From Boothiomyces macroporosus (lineage: Eukaryota; Chytridiomycota; Chytridiomycetes; Rhizophydiales; Terramycetaceae): a DNA stretch of 64,000 nt. Below are positions 19,348 through 31,642 of the stretch, piece after piece. Location: positions 1-64,000 of the forward strand of contig JADGKB010000030.1 of assembly GCA_027604185.1 (NCBI GenBank), read 5' to 3'. Made by a program: the position numbers and the translations under genes. Positions within the stretch are counted from its first letter, which is position 1. Each line of letters opens with the position of its first letter. Under the pieces are notes generated by a model, which saw only the letters and a program-made list of their open reading frames with translations, was not told the DNA's origin and made no database searches.

Positions 19348-19757
19348 ATGAAAGTAACCCAGTCTGGCAAATTCATCGACATGGATCCAGTAGAAATCGA
19401 TTGAATATTAAGAGCACTGTATCCTGCTTGCTGCGCATCTATGTGATTACTGGGAATGCAGCTGCAAGTATTCCATAAGAGGATACCATATTTATCAGGT
19501 ACTCAAAGTACCGCCCTCATTCAAAATATTAAAAGGTGCTTTCCTTATGTGGTCAACCAATTAATATTCAAAAACTACTACCTTTACACCCAACGATCAA
19601 ATGTTCCGCAATCCAAAAAGAAATCAGATTTCAGTATCCAAACAGGAATCAAATTGGCTATTACCAAAGCAAAACATTTAATTTTACATGGGCTTATAGT
19701 CACATGATGATGAAACGAAAAGAATTTTGATTTTGGCTGGTCAAAAACTTGTTCAAA
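19348..19757 (+). other. Probable gene of unresolved structure
   Basis: An ATG at 19348 opens MKVTQSGKFIDMDP. It is followed by a donor-like GTAGAAATC, and further coding-looking pieces lie downstream (for example 19456-19707, which includes KKKSDFSIQTGIKLAITKAK). No combination of window-typical 19-23 nt introns gave me one clean frame; a 25-nt intron after codon 14 opens a frame for about 50 codons, but it ends without a convincing stop context. The region lies between two divergent start sites and is too long to be only promoter. I do not assign a product. RNA data would be needed to place the exons. Confidence 0.3.
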
Positions 19758-20917
19758 ATGACCCAAACTTATAAAGAAATTGTAATGGAAATCGTAGCTG
19801 AAAGTAAGTCAATGATTAATTCAGTGCGAAGAGAAAGAAAGTCTTCTTATCATCTCGCAACCATCAAAACTCGGTTCAAGGTAATTCAAGTATAAAAGAA
19901 GCGGTACATGGAAATGCACCAAAGGAAATTATCCCCAGTTTGGCACCGTTTAGTACTAACTGCAGTCAAGAAGCTTGTTGCGGAAGAAAATTTGGTATGT
20001 CAAGGACAAAGCCGATTCTCCCTACCAAGTCAAGCTTTTAGACAAAATTCTCATTCGAAAGCTTCACTTAGTACTCCAAGAGCAAAGAGAAACTCTACTT
20101 TAGGTTTAATTACTCCTACTTCGATTACCCCAAGTAGACAATTTCGTTTAAAGAGTTTCTCAAATCAAGAAACTCAGACATGGGTTCCTGATTCACCTCA
20201 AAGTGAAATTCAAGTGGGTGAAACAATGTATGACCATCCCAATACTCCTTTGATTAATGAAATGGAAGCGCATACTCCTACAAGGCAGTATAATGAATCT
20301 TGTTTGAGAGTAGAGTTGCTTGATGGTAAGTAACGGCTAAACTAGATTCTATTGCCAATTCAGACTTGGCAGAGTCTAATTTCTTTGAGGACGCCCAACC
20401 TAATCCCCATTTTGAAGTGTCTAATCCATTCTATCCTGCAACCGGCAATGGTATTGAATATCGGAGCCTTTTGGCAAAGATAGACGAGTTGGAAACCGCT
20501 CTTCAAGAAAACTCCTTGGAGACTAGATCCAAGAATGAAGAACTAAAAAGACTTTATTCAAGTCAAATCCAACTATTCAATTTAGTTGCCCAGTTGAAAG
20601 TAGATTTCAAATCTGAAGTGGAATCGTCCATGAGAAAGATTTCTGGATTTGCCAGTCAAGTTCAGAATCAAAAAGGTGAAATCAAATTCTTGCGAGAAAT
20701 GATTGACTCTCTCAAAGAGGAATTAGCAGAATTGGAAACCGCAAATCAAGTCAGTGTCGCACAATTAGCTGAAAATAACGAGTTGCATAGTAACGCAATT
20801 CAACTCAAAGTAACTGAAATTGCAGGGTTGTTGAAAGAGAAAACTCAATTAAAATCCCAGCTAGAAGCAAACCGGATCGCTTTCCAAAATATTGTTGCAA
20901 TTCTGAAATCAACTTGA
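19758..20917 (+). CDS. Protein with N-terminal helical basic domain and C-terminal coiled coil (365 residues)
   Basis: Exons 19758-19803, 19825-19880, 19902-20325 and 20346-20917. The introns are 21 nt, 21 nt (or 18 nt using the tandem acceptor AAAG/AAG) and 20 nt (GTAAGTAACGGCTAAACTAG). The first 75 residues (TQTYKEIVMEIVAEMRRERK, HLATIKTRFKKRYMEMH, WHRLVLTAVKKLVAEENLV) suggest a small winged-helix domain, reminiscent of linker-histone H15 domains. The middle is Ser/Thr/Pro-rich with several SP/TP sites (LITPTSITPS, WVPDSPQ). The C-terminal 170 residues are a long coiled coil. This combination fits a chromatin or spindle-linked protein regulated by CDK, but that is inference and no orthologue is recognised. 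Confidence 0.62.
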
Positions 20918-20952
20918 ATAAAATTCTCTTATTTTTGCTTGCTGATCTTGAC

Positions 20953-23900
20953 ATGGATTTTGTATCGAGCGCTTTTGAACATAATAAAGTAATTCAAACT
21001 GATACTAGGAGCTCCTGCTCTTCAGAAACATATTCCCGAACTTTAGAAAGCAGGAAAGCAGCTTAATCGATTACGAATTATACGAATGGTTAATCCAACT
21101 CCCGAATTTATCATTACTCTCATTCCCACTTTCTCAATCCACTCAGCAAACCTTGCTAGGAATCCTTTCTTTTCGTTTAGCTGGAGGAAATCCTGAACAC
21201 TACGAACAAATTTTCGGTGCTAATCCAACAGTAGTTCAATCATCAGGATCAACAACGTGCGGATATGTTTTCAAGAAAGGAGATGGAATATATAGATGCA
21301 AGTAATTAGCTATTAAAGTAGTGACTGTGGATTTGATGGAACTTGTGTAATGTGTGTCCCATGTTTTAAAGCCTCCGAACATGAAAACCACGATATCAAT
21401 TTCAGATACTCTGAAGGAAACGGTGGCTGTTGCGATTGTGGAGATAAGGAAGCTTGGAAAGTTCCCGGAACTTGCAAGATTCACTGTAAATCAGAGTCAG
21501 ATGAAATGGAACAGGATTTGCAAGAATTGTCCAGTGTAAGTAATTTTAATCTGTAGGAAGTGTTGATTTCAGTCAAGAAAACCATTGCGACTGCTTTAGA
21601 GTATATTATTGCTATTATGGATCATATGGAGTTTGAGCAAAAGCTGGAAAGTCTTGAAAATATCAGGGCACATAGAGATATTGACTTGGCACTGCCTAAT
21701 TCAAATCCGCTTTGGTCAATTGTATTGTGGAATGATGATTATCATAGTTTTGACGAAGTTATTCATCAATTGGTTAATTCTATTGATTGCACTGAAGATG
21801 AAGCAAAAGATTACGCACATATCGTTGATTCATACGGAAGACATGTGGTTAGGACCGAGTCGGATTTGGATTCTCTGTTAAGCCAAGCACGGAAATTGTC
21901 AGAAATTCATTTGATTGCGACAATAGAACCAACCAAAGACGTCTATAGACAATACATTGCTGGGTTTTTATTGGAATGGCTGAAATCCTTACCAAAAAAA
22001 GTTGTTGGCTATCAAACTATCAATGGAGTACAAATGGAATCTGTTGAAAAACAGATTAGACTTACGCTATGTCAACTTTTAGACCAGCCAGCTGTTATCC
22101 AACCAGCTAGAGGCCTTCATCCCCTTCAACCACAACCGCAAAACAGATTAGAACACTTTTTCATATACGATAGGAAGATGTGGTTGCAGTTCAGAGCAAC
22201 ATCAAAAGAATTCTTTATCAATACAATGATTATTCAAGGAGAATATTATAAAAAGAGAATTGCGGGAAATTTTGCCAATCAATATATCACTCTAGCTCAC
22301 TCGTACATCAAAGACAATAATTATGAACAATCATTGATGCATCTTTCTGTCCAACTATTAACATCCCCATCAATAGTGCACTTTTTAGTTACAGAAACGA
22401 ATCTATTCAATGATATAGTATTAGTATTGAAGACTTTTTACTTGCAGTTCATTTACGTCAGTCATATAAACATCAAGGAATCCTTTTTCGACTCTGTAAC
22501 TTTTGCAAAGTCCAACAACCTCAACAAATATCCAACTTTGGAGTTGAGGGACTTTAGTCAGGATCACATTCAAAAAGCGATTCACATATTCAATGATGTT
22601 TACTATATCACTACGGGAATCAGTGTTCCCAATTCACAAGGAAAGTTTGTAATGTTCAATGAAAGCAATATCAAAAGTTTACTGGACTATATCGGCATAT
22701 TTGAAGGAATGTGCCCACAAAGACGGGCACTGTTTACACACGTTGAATATGAATGGGATCAGTATCAAATGGCAGCGCAAGTATCTTTTAGTTTCTTGCG
22801 AATTGAAAATCACATTGCGCAGTCTTATATTACTGCTTGTAAGAATACCGATGTTTCACAAATTTTGAATTTTGTGAGCGAAATCAATGATGCATTACTA
22901 AAATGGTCATTGGAAGCCCATTTTGACTATATTAGAGAGAACGGGATCGATTCATTCGGGTTCAGGAATGTAGAAATTTACCCTGGTGTTGCATGTAGAG
23001 TTCCTGATGTCAGAGTTGCAATATTTGAAGTTTCGTTATACCATCCACTTTTATGGCTTTATGGAACACTGATGGCTCAAATCCCTATTTATCTGCATTT
23101 CCAGTCCAGCAGCAACACAATGCTGATGATTGAAGAAGTAGTATTCGGAGCGTCTTCCCCAAACTCTGCTATTCCTGGAAATCAAAGTCAGCTATCGCTC
23201 GAAAACTTGAGCAAGGTATTATCAGAGTCTGATAGGCAATTGCTTGTTTTTGATGGTGTGTTCCAATTTATCAGTTTCATTGCACAAATCAGATCTGGAC
23301 TATGGGTGAGAAATGGAATTACCATTCTAGAACAAGCAAGGTTCTTTAAAGAGTCTGTTTTGAGAGACTTTTATGACCGAAACTTGTTTTTACTTCAAAT
23401 AGCTGCGATAAAGTTTGGAGGAGATGTATTCTTGACTCAATTAGTCGATCGATTTGATGTTCAGTACTATTTTACTGGAAATTCCAATCACCAGCGAACC
23501 AATTCATTTACCCAAGAAAATGCAATTCATTTGGTGGAAGATTTGTTTGAAACATTGATTTATATCCTTACAGAACGGTCGATTTTGCAAGTTCAAGACT
23601 CCAAAGCACAAATTAGAAGGGAAATTATTCACCAACTAGCGGTGTCGAAGGGTGGACTTGCATACACTTCTCTAATCAAGAAAATTGGAATATTTAGAGA
23701 GGAAGCAGAGGGAGAATGCATTACTGAAATACTTAAATCAGTGGCAAACTTTAAATTCCCAGAAGGTTTAACAGATAACGGAACATACACACTCAAAGAT
23801 GAATTTTATGATCAGGTTGATATATGGTTTTGGCATTATACCAAAAACCAAAGAGAGGAAATTGAAGAGATTTTAAAGAAGCATTATAAAGAAAAATACA

Positions 23901-26900
23901 AAAATGCAATTGATCATAATGCCACACTAAATTTACCAAAGATTACGAAACTAGAAACTGGATCTGTGTTTGATTCTTTGGGAGATCTTGTCGATTCACC
24001 AATATTTACTCACATGCTCTTGTCAGCAATGTACCAAGTGTCACACAAGCTCTTCTTGACAAAATTCAAGGAAACAATATCCAATGAAACTATATTTGGT
24101 GAAGTTGTGTACCTTTTGCTAATTGCTGTGGAACAAAAGGCAATCAGTCCAGCAGGCGATTTCTTTAAAAACGTTGTCGAGCAAAAAGTTCACATCAAGG
24201 TTCAAGATAAAGAGTTAACCCGGGCAACAACTATTCTGGATATGATACTGTGCATGGTCGATCATGCAAATGAAGAATGTATCAAAGAATTTGCACAGCG
24301 TTTACGACATATTGTCACAACGTTTGAGCAAATCGGCGGTCCTACCATAGCTCAAATTATTTCGGGCTGGAGGGATAAATCAAATTGGACATTTTTCAAT
24401 CAGGAACAAAAAGTTGATTTTAGCTCTGCGACATCTGATGCTGAAAAGAAGAAGCTTGCTGCAAAGGCAAGGCAAGCAGCTATCATGGCCCAATTTGCAC
24501 AAGCGCAAAGTAGTTTCATGGCGAATTACGGTGATGAAATGGATGACCTTGAAGACGAAGATATGGAAGAGGATTCTGCTATGGTAGAAGACACGGCTGA
24601 ATCCCACGAGACAAGAATGTGTAGTTTTGTTGAGGGGCCTTGTATTGTTTGTCAAGAAGAACTCAAAACCTCCGATAAGCTGTATGGACTGCTATGTTTG
24701 GTTCAAAAGAATTCAATGCGCAGACAGGTCGATTATGAGGACCCTGACAATTTCCAAAAAGTGCTAGCTTCGCCGCTAACATTTGACGAACCAATCTCGA
24801 GAAAGAGCTCCAAGCAGTCTAGCAAAGCAGAACTATTTGACCCAGAAGACACATTAAAATACAATAACGTAAACCGAAATGGATCGAAAATTTACAAACA
24901 AGGATTACTTTCAACCACCTGTGGACACAAAATGCATATTGACTGCTTTCAAACTTATACAGCAAACTCTGCTGCTTCACGAGCTAGAAATTTAGCCAGA
25001 AATTTTCCAGAAAATCCTCTCTTCAAGGAATATTTGTGTCCTCTTTGCAAAGCCATAGGGAATATTATCGTCCCAATCCTATGGAATGAGCGGGAAGAGA
25101 CTATTAATTGGAATGGAACTAAAGAGAGCCCAAATGAAGAACAATTGATTGATGGATTAAAGAACTACATTATTACTGATGTTGCTGGTTTTGCTGTTGA
25201 TACTATTCCAAAACGAAGACCTTCCATTGTAGAAAATCGACAAGATAGGCTGGAAGATATAGCAATGGATATAGAAGAGCCGGTTCAAATTACTATTCCT
25301 GGAATGTTCCCACAGGACGATGAAACCACCACTCGCCTTAAATCCTATTACATTAAAAGTATGTCCCAATTTATTCCAATTTTCGGACCTAACCCCACCC
25401 CTTCAGGATTATTTTCTGCTCCAGCTACACCACAAGTTACCCAAACATACGAAATGATACTCTTCAAGAATCTAAACAATTTATTACCAATCAGGACTTT
25501 TGCCAGATCTCCTAAATTGTCCAACATTCGAGATCTCTCTCAATTTTGGAATATGTTTACCGATACTATTTGTCACATGGAAATGTACACCAGAGGAGCA
25601 CCGCCAATTGATGCTGAACAAGACTTTCACTCTGTAAAAATCGGGATTCTAGATCGGCTGAATTCTTCATCTTTAGATTTGTTGCGGGTTCTGGCAGAAA
25701 CTGGATTATCGATTGTATTATTGAAACGGAACAGTAATGTGAAATTTGTGGACTCTCACGTTAGTGACTTTTTGGCTTCCATTTTCCCATCGTTCAATGC
25801 CAAGTTGAATATCAACAACCAAATACCCCCACTATTGTTGAAGGATGGATTTGCGCACCTTGTGGATGTCTCGATGACCGTCATTCCCGTATTCAATCTC
25901 AGCAATCCAGAACATATATTTTATTGGATTCGTCTTTTTGGATTTTTTGAAGTAGTGCGAGGAATGGTATCGGTAATAGAGGCTGTCTTCAAGGGAAACA
26001 TGAGCCTTACTTCAGATGTGCCGCTCCAGGCAAGTGACAAGATTACAAACCTTTTAGGATTCGTATTGGCTAGTTTGGGACTTGAAGGAAGTGTCGTAAA
26101 TCGCATTCCATTGGGAATTTTGCAAAAACTTTGCTTGAATAACCTTTTGATTTACACTCGCAAATGTGTTCTATTTTTATATGCAAGGTATGGGATGGTC
26201 CCCCCTGAAGGATCTTTAGGATTTGCAAAAGTAAAGAATAACAACAATTATCCGGAAAAATCAGAGCTGGAGCGATTATCCAGCTATCTCAATTTAATAT
26301 CGTTTGAAACTTTGTGCAATCTCGAAAAAGATTCCGTCTTTGCATCTTTATGTGGATTCTGGTGTGACAACTTGGCATTTAGCGATCTGAACTACTGGCG
26401 AGGAAGGCCAGAAGTGGGGGATGTATTTGAGCCAAAAGTTACGCTAGAGCAAGGGTTAGTTTACGAGCTGATAGAGTTACCATACAAGTTAGAAAGGATT
26501 TTTGAAGATGCTCTTGTTCGAAAATGTGTAAATTGTCAAAAAGGTAAAGGATCCTCTAATTTAGTACCAAGAGAACCTGCTATTTGCCTTTTATGTGGGG
26601 AATTTGTTTGTGTCCAGGATTACTGCTGTGGAGAAGTAGTGGATGAAATGCAGACTGGCGAATGCAACATCCACAAGAAAAAGTAGTTGAATGTTAACTT
26701 AGATGCGGATTGACAATCGGTATGTACTTTCATATTAAGAAATGTATCATATTATTTTTATGTAATAAGAATGGCTGTATGCTTAATCCGCCGTATTTGG
26801 ACGCTCATGGAGAAGTTGATATCATGCTGCAAAGAGGGAATCCTCAATTCCTGAATCTTAAAAGATATGATGAATTGCGGAAACTTTGGTTGTCTGGATT

Positions 26901-26967
26901 AATACCAAGTTTTGTTGCCCGAAGGATGGACCAAATCTACGACCAAGGAGGTTGGATGACATACTAA
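20953..26967 (+). CDS. UBR1: E3 ubiquitin ligase of the N-degron pathway (UBR1/N-recognin)
   Basis: A 1977-residue protein from exons 20953-20988, 21009-21301, 21322-21535, 21557-26682 and 26703-26967, with four introns of 20, 20, 21 and 20 nt. Domains in order: UBR box from Cys96 (CGYVFKKGDGIYRCNDCGFD, CVPCFKASEHENHDINF, CCDCGDKEAW) that binds basic N-termini; ClpS-like domain at about 232-300 (LWSIVLWNDDYHSFDEVI, HVVRTESDL); a cysteine/histidine RING at about 1203-1340 (CIVCQEEL, TTCGHKMHIDCF, CPLCKAIGN); and the C-terminal autoinhibitory UAIN region ending PYLDAHGE, LKRYDELRKLWLSG, IPSFVARRMD. Yeast Ubr1 is 1950 residues. The last 20-nt intron joins NIHKK to KCGLTIGMYFHIKKC, restoring the conserved end. 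It is convergent with the Mdm1-like gene, 17 bp between stops. Confidence 0.95.
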
Positions 26968-26984
26968 ATAAACACAAATGAATT

Positions 26985-29900
26985 TTATTTCTTTTCAAAC
27001 ATAATATTTTGGAATATCAAATGTAGCGAAGAGTCTAGTAATGTGAATATCAAGTGCTTGTTTAAAGTTTCGTTCTGGAGCAGATCCAGCATTTTGCTAA
27101 CCCCATGATAGCTTGACTCACCACCTAATGGCCTAGTGAAAATACCTATAGCTCAAATCTATGATTACCTGCAAAACTTGCCAAAAACTTTTGCTTGGTT
27201 TCTATCCTTAGGCTCTGAGATGATGAAATATTGGACTGCAACAATAGCTCAGGCGATGTGGTAATTTCTTTGAATCTCTTGATCAATCTGCATAAATTCT
27301 CATCTGAAATTTGAGACTTTAGTAATCTGTGCAATTTTACTTCGAGTGGCCCTTGATCAGTAAAGTATTGCTGAAGAATCATTGTAGCAGTATTTTCTTT
27401 CAGCCATTGAGGTTGATCTTTAAATTGAAAGATTTGCATTAAAAGATTCAAGCTTGCCTGGAGTAGCGCGTTCGTTGGCAATGTTTCCAGATGATCATTT
27501 ATGTGATCTTCAAAATCGTTTCTAGATTCAAGACTTTGTTCATCGTCGCTTGCGGATACTACTTCTTCGTGTGCCAATGGCGAAGTCACAATTCCGCCAG
27601 GACTTGAAAACGCACCAGTGGTAGTCGAATCAGTTGCTGGAGATACAGCGACTGGATTGTAATCCAAATCCGCAGCTTGGCTATCTCTATTTCCGGAGCT
27701 CCTTTTCTTTGCGCTTTCCAAAAATGATTTCATCTTCAAGGACGCTTGTTCGGGTATCTTCATTGTAGTCAAAGTAGATATTGTTTTTGCCCATTTTTGC
27801 TGAGTTTTCTTCATTGTGGGCTGTTCTGGATCAAAGCTAAAGAGCTTTTTCTTGTCTGGTTTGTAAGATGAAGCCAAGAAATTTCGAAGATGATCAGACT
27901 TGCTGACTTCGTGGTTGTCAATTAGCCGCTAGTGTTAATTCAATATACTTGAAGATATTTCTCTAGAGCCTTCATCCTTCCAGATCTTATCTCATTTTTA
28001 GCCCGGTTTGGCCAGAGTCCTGAAGTTTTCTGAGGGAGATCGAATTCGCTGACAAATGAGAATTCTTCCTTTAATTTTTGGTGCAAAGCGTCAAAATCGC
28101 TGTATCTTCTTTTCACTGTCCACCCTAATTCACCATTACCTTGGACAATGTGTATTAAATAATATGTCACTCTTTTCCCACTGAGATTTACTTCCGGATC
28201 AGAATCATCTTCTTCGATCCGTACAATACACTGGTTTTGCATCAAAAGCTCCCTCTGCTCCTGACTTTCGTACTTTGCCCTTTGCCTAGTCAGCTCCCCA
28301 ACTTCATAACCAAGTAGTTCCTTTGTCTGTTCTAATATGTGAAGCATCATCATTTGATATTCAATGTCCAACTTGGTTTTGTTTACAAAAACATTCAAGT
28401 AATCCAAACACTCGATTTGATACATTAGCGACTGGATTTCAGCTTCCACCTGGGAAATTTTAGACGTATTGTTTTTAAACTCACCAGGTGGTTGCAAATC
28501 TAATTCATCTTCCTCTTCGTCTTTAACTGGTGATTTTTCCAACTCTACTGCAACTGTGTCAGCAGGATCGGCTATTATCACATCTTCCAAAGTAATTAAT
28601 ATCGATTCATGTTTTTGAATATCATTTGGTTTCTTTTCACCGCCTTTTCCGATAACCTTCACACAGATTGCCTGAAGTTCTTTCATGAGCGATTTGAGCA
28701 ATCCACTTTTGACATCCAATTTTGTATTTTGCAAGCTTTGATCTTTGTTTATAATTTTTGAGGTTTGTGATTCTGATGCCCATTTGAAAAATGATTCTGA
28801 GTTTTGAAAATCATTGAATACTCCTTCAAGTGAATTCACTGTTTCGGATTGTGCCTTTATAACGCATAAATAATCATCGTGTTGTAACGGTTGGGAATTA
28901 TGATTCATCAACGGTCCTACGAATCGTTGAAAAATCTCTAATGTTGGTTGGGTAACACAAACACATAGATTCGGAGGAAGCTCTGGTGATATATAAGTAT
29001 TGTACAATTTTAGAGCCTCTCTTTGCATTCTAATCATTGCTTCCCCAGAAAATTGTTCTGCTCTATCCGGATATTCATGATACACTTGAGTTGAATCAGT
29101 CACAATTCCCACATTTATTCTCCAAACCAACCTCCTAAATTTAGAAACATTTACCTATATTTTTCAGCAGATGCCCAGAATCGAAGTTGGTTCATACATT
29201 TGGCAGAGTCTTTTCGTTTCCCCAAGTAGTCGATGAAATAAAAGAGCGAAGTGGATTGCATCGCTCCAGTTTCTTCTCCAGATGCATAGTATTTTTCCAA
29301 AACCATGCTCAGACTCAAATCGTCTTTCAGCTGTGATTGGACTAGTGGGGTTTTGCTATCTTTGCCTTTCAAGCCAGGGATGATGCTTTCCTTGTTTCCA
29401 TTCAAAATTGAGATTTTCTTTTCAATTTTCGATAATGTGAATTCTAATTGCCTCAAATACTTGTTGTAGTCGTCAATTTCATCAAAATTGTTGACCCCAT
29501 TCATTTCCGCTAGCTCTTCATTTCTCTTTTTCAATTCCCGGAGTACTTCGTACCTTATTACGTTCAAATCAATAAGAGATATGGCTTTCTTCAAGTATTT
29601 CTGGACATTGATACCATACCGATGCTTTTCAAATATCGTCTGTGGGAACGCTCCACTAACCAGAAATGGGGGCGGAAACATTGTAAAATCTGCTTCAATT
29701 AACGCTCTAAAATTCTTGACAGCCTTTTGAACTACCAACCTGCGATTTGCCTTGTTATACAAAAGATACCTTTTCCAACAGATAAGAATTGACTGTGTCG
29801 GGGTTGCTAACTTTGTTTATCAACGGCCAGAGTGCTTTGCATACAACCCATTCACGAATGGCTACTTGGAGGATTTTTGACGGGGAAGAAGGGAAAGTTT

Positions 29901-30598
29901 TGCTGTAAGACTCATTGAAATGAATCACTTGGTTTGCAACTCCTCGTAGATATTGTTGCTCAATTTCGATCCCCCTTCCTACTGATGGGTGCAGTGTGTC
30001 GGAAGCCCGCATTTTCAAAATAATCTGCTCTTGTAACTTGTCCAAGTTGGCACTCCAAATTATGCTTTCATTATCTGTTTCGGTTGAATACTCATTAAAA
30101 TCCTACATTAGTTCCGCTTACATCCAGATGACGCGGCTCTTCGTTTGATGACAGGCTGCCTTGGAATTCATCTTTGTAGTGTTGATACTGTTTAATATGT
30201 GTTTCCAAAACTGACAAGAAGTTCACGCAAAGAGATTCGTAAAGCGGATGATTGGCCAACAAATGAAGGCAGTCAACCAATATTACGAGGAATTTGTCCA
30301 CTTTCTCGTCCACCACTACTTGTTGATTAAGTTTTAATAATTCCACAGGCACATATTCCTTGATCACCGCAAAGATAGTTTCGTGTAGCTGCGAATATGT
30401 GGATCGTTTATGGACGACAGTCTTTGGCTTGTCATAGTTGATTACTAGGTTCTTTGGTTTAAAGGTAGCTTTCTGCGGTTTAAATACTGCTCCAAGAATA
30501 AAGAAAATCGTGAGGATTAATCCGAATACCGAAAGTAAGCCCCAAATATATCCTACATACGGGTAGAGTATGATGGTTGCAATTACCACTTTAATCAT
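26985..30598 (-). CDS. PXA-PX sorting nexin of the Mdm1/SNX13/SNX14/SNX25 family
   Basis: Exons 30598-30122, 30102-29770, 29750-29155, 29134-27949, 27928-27169 and 27145-26985, with introns of 19, 19, 20, 20 and 23 nt, give 1170 residues. Two N-terminal membrane helices (VVIATIILYPYVGYIWGLLSV, LILTIFFILGAVF) anchor it in the ER. A PXA domain follows (TYSQLHETIFAVIKEYVPVEL ... ILKMRASDTLHPSVGRGIE). A PX domain lies at about 790-895 (GWTVKRRYSDFDALHQKLKEEF, KALEKYLQRLIDNHE), with the RRYSDF phosphoinositide pocket. The end looks like a nexin-C region. Mdm1-type proteins tether ER to vacuole or lysosome and organise lipid droplets. No RGS domain is obvious. It shares a 38-bp intergenic space with the divergent transporter gene. 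Confidence 0.85.
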
Positions 30599-30636
30599 GT
30601 GGCTACAAGCTGGTTTTCAAAGTTTGCAAAATTTAC

Positions 30637-31623
30637 ATGTGGCGATTTTATATCACTTGCTTCTTGTGGTATACTTCATCAACCCTCACCAGCAATATTG
30701 GCAAAGCGATATTGACGGAATTCAAATATCCGGTTACACTTACCATTATACAGTTCGGATTCGCGTCTCTCTTTTCATTTGCTTATGGAACTTTTTATGG
30801 GAAAATCAAGAGAGTAAACAAGCAACATATCATCGCCACGTTCCCATTAGCCTTATTTCAGATATTTGGGCATATTTTTTCCTCTACAGCGCTTACTTTT
30901 ATTCCCGTTAGTTTCACACACACCATCAAAGTAGAACTATTTTTGACCTAGGCATTATCGCCGTTGTTTACAGTATTCATCTATCGAATTGCATTTGGAG
31001 TTAGTCATAAAGCAAACGTGTATTATTCTCTGTTGACCCTTACCTCTGGAGTGGTATTGGTGTGTGCAACAAACATTAAATTTCACTGGATCGGCTTTAT
31101 TTGTACTGTGGTCTCCACTCTGATATTTGTAGTTCAGAATATAGTATCAAAGAAAATTTTCAACGAACATGCGATTTCATCACTACATACAGAAAAATTA
31201 GACAAGTTGAACATGTTATTTTACTCTGCGGCAACTTCATTCGTGCTGATGATTCCAATTTGGCTCTATTCTGATGGGAAGGTATTGCTCAATGCAGAAG
31301 TGCCTTCGTTCAAACTAACAGGACTATTTTTTGCAAAAGGAATCACCCACTTTTCGCAAAGTATGTTTTCATTCTCGATCCTGGCTATGGTTTCGCCCAT
31401 CACTTACTCGATTACTTCGCTTTTCAAGCGTATATTTGTAATTACTGCATCAATCATTTATGCTAGGGATCATGTAGACTTTATCCAAGGTATTGGTATA
31501 ATCACAACTTTTTTGGGGCTATGGATGTATCAAAAAGCTGGAAAACAAGTTGCTGATGCTGAACTACAAATGAAAAGTCTATCTCAGAAAAGATACAGTC
31601 TGCCCAAATTTCATACTAGTTAA
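30637..31623 (+). CDS. Triose-phosphate/nucleotide-sugar transporter-like protein (TPT/SLC35 family)
   Basis: Exons 30637-30930 and 30952-31623 (21-nt intron) give 321 residues with about ten membrane segments. The intron restores the family's central motif FTHTIKALSPLFTVFIYR. Other family marks are NIGKAILTEFKYPVTLTIIQF near the start and SPITYSITSLFKRIFVI near the end, where the conserved lysine and arginine bind phosphate of the substrate. Fungal members (for example Sly41-like proteins) sit in ER/Golgi membranes, and the real substrate is usually unknown. The start at 30637 (MWRFYITCFLWYTSST) lies 38 bp from the divergent Mdm1-like start; no other in-frame ATG is available close by. Its stop is 19 bp from the stop of the convergent NSUN7-like gene. 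Confidence 0.85.
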
Positions 31624-31642
31624 AAATATTTATTAGCGAGCA

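Noticed and set aside
26703..26967. Separate small gene after UBR1
   Set aside because: It is the conserved C-terminal exon of UBR1, joined by a 20-nt intron.
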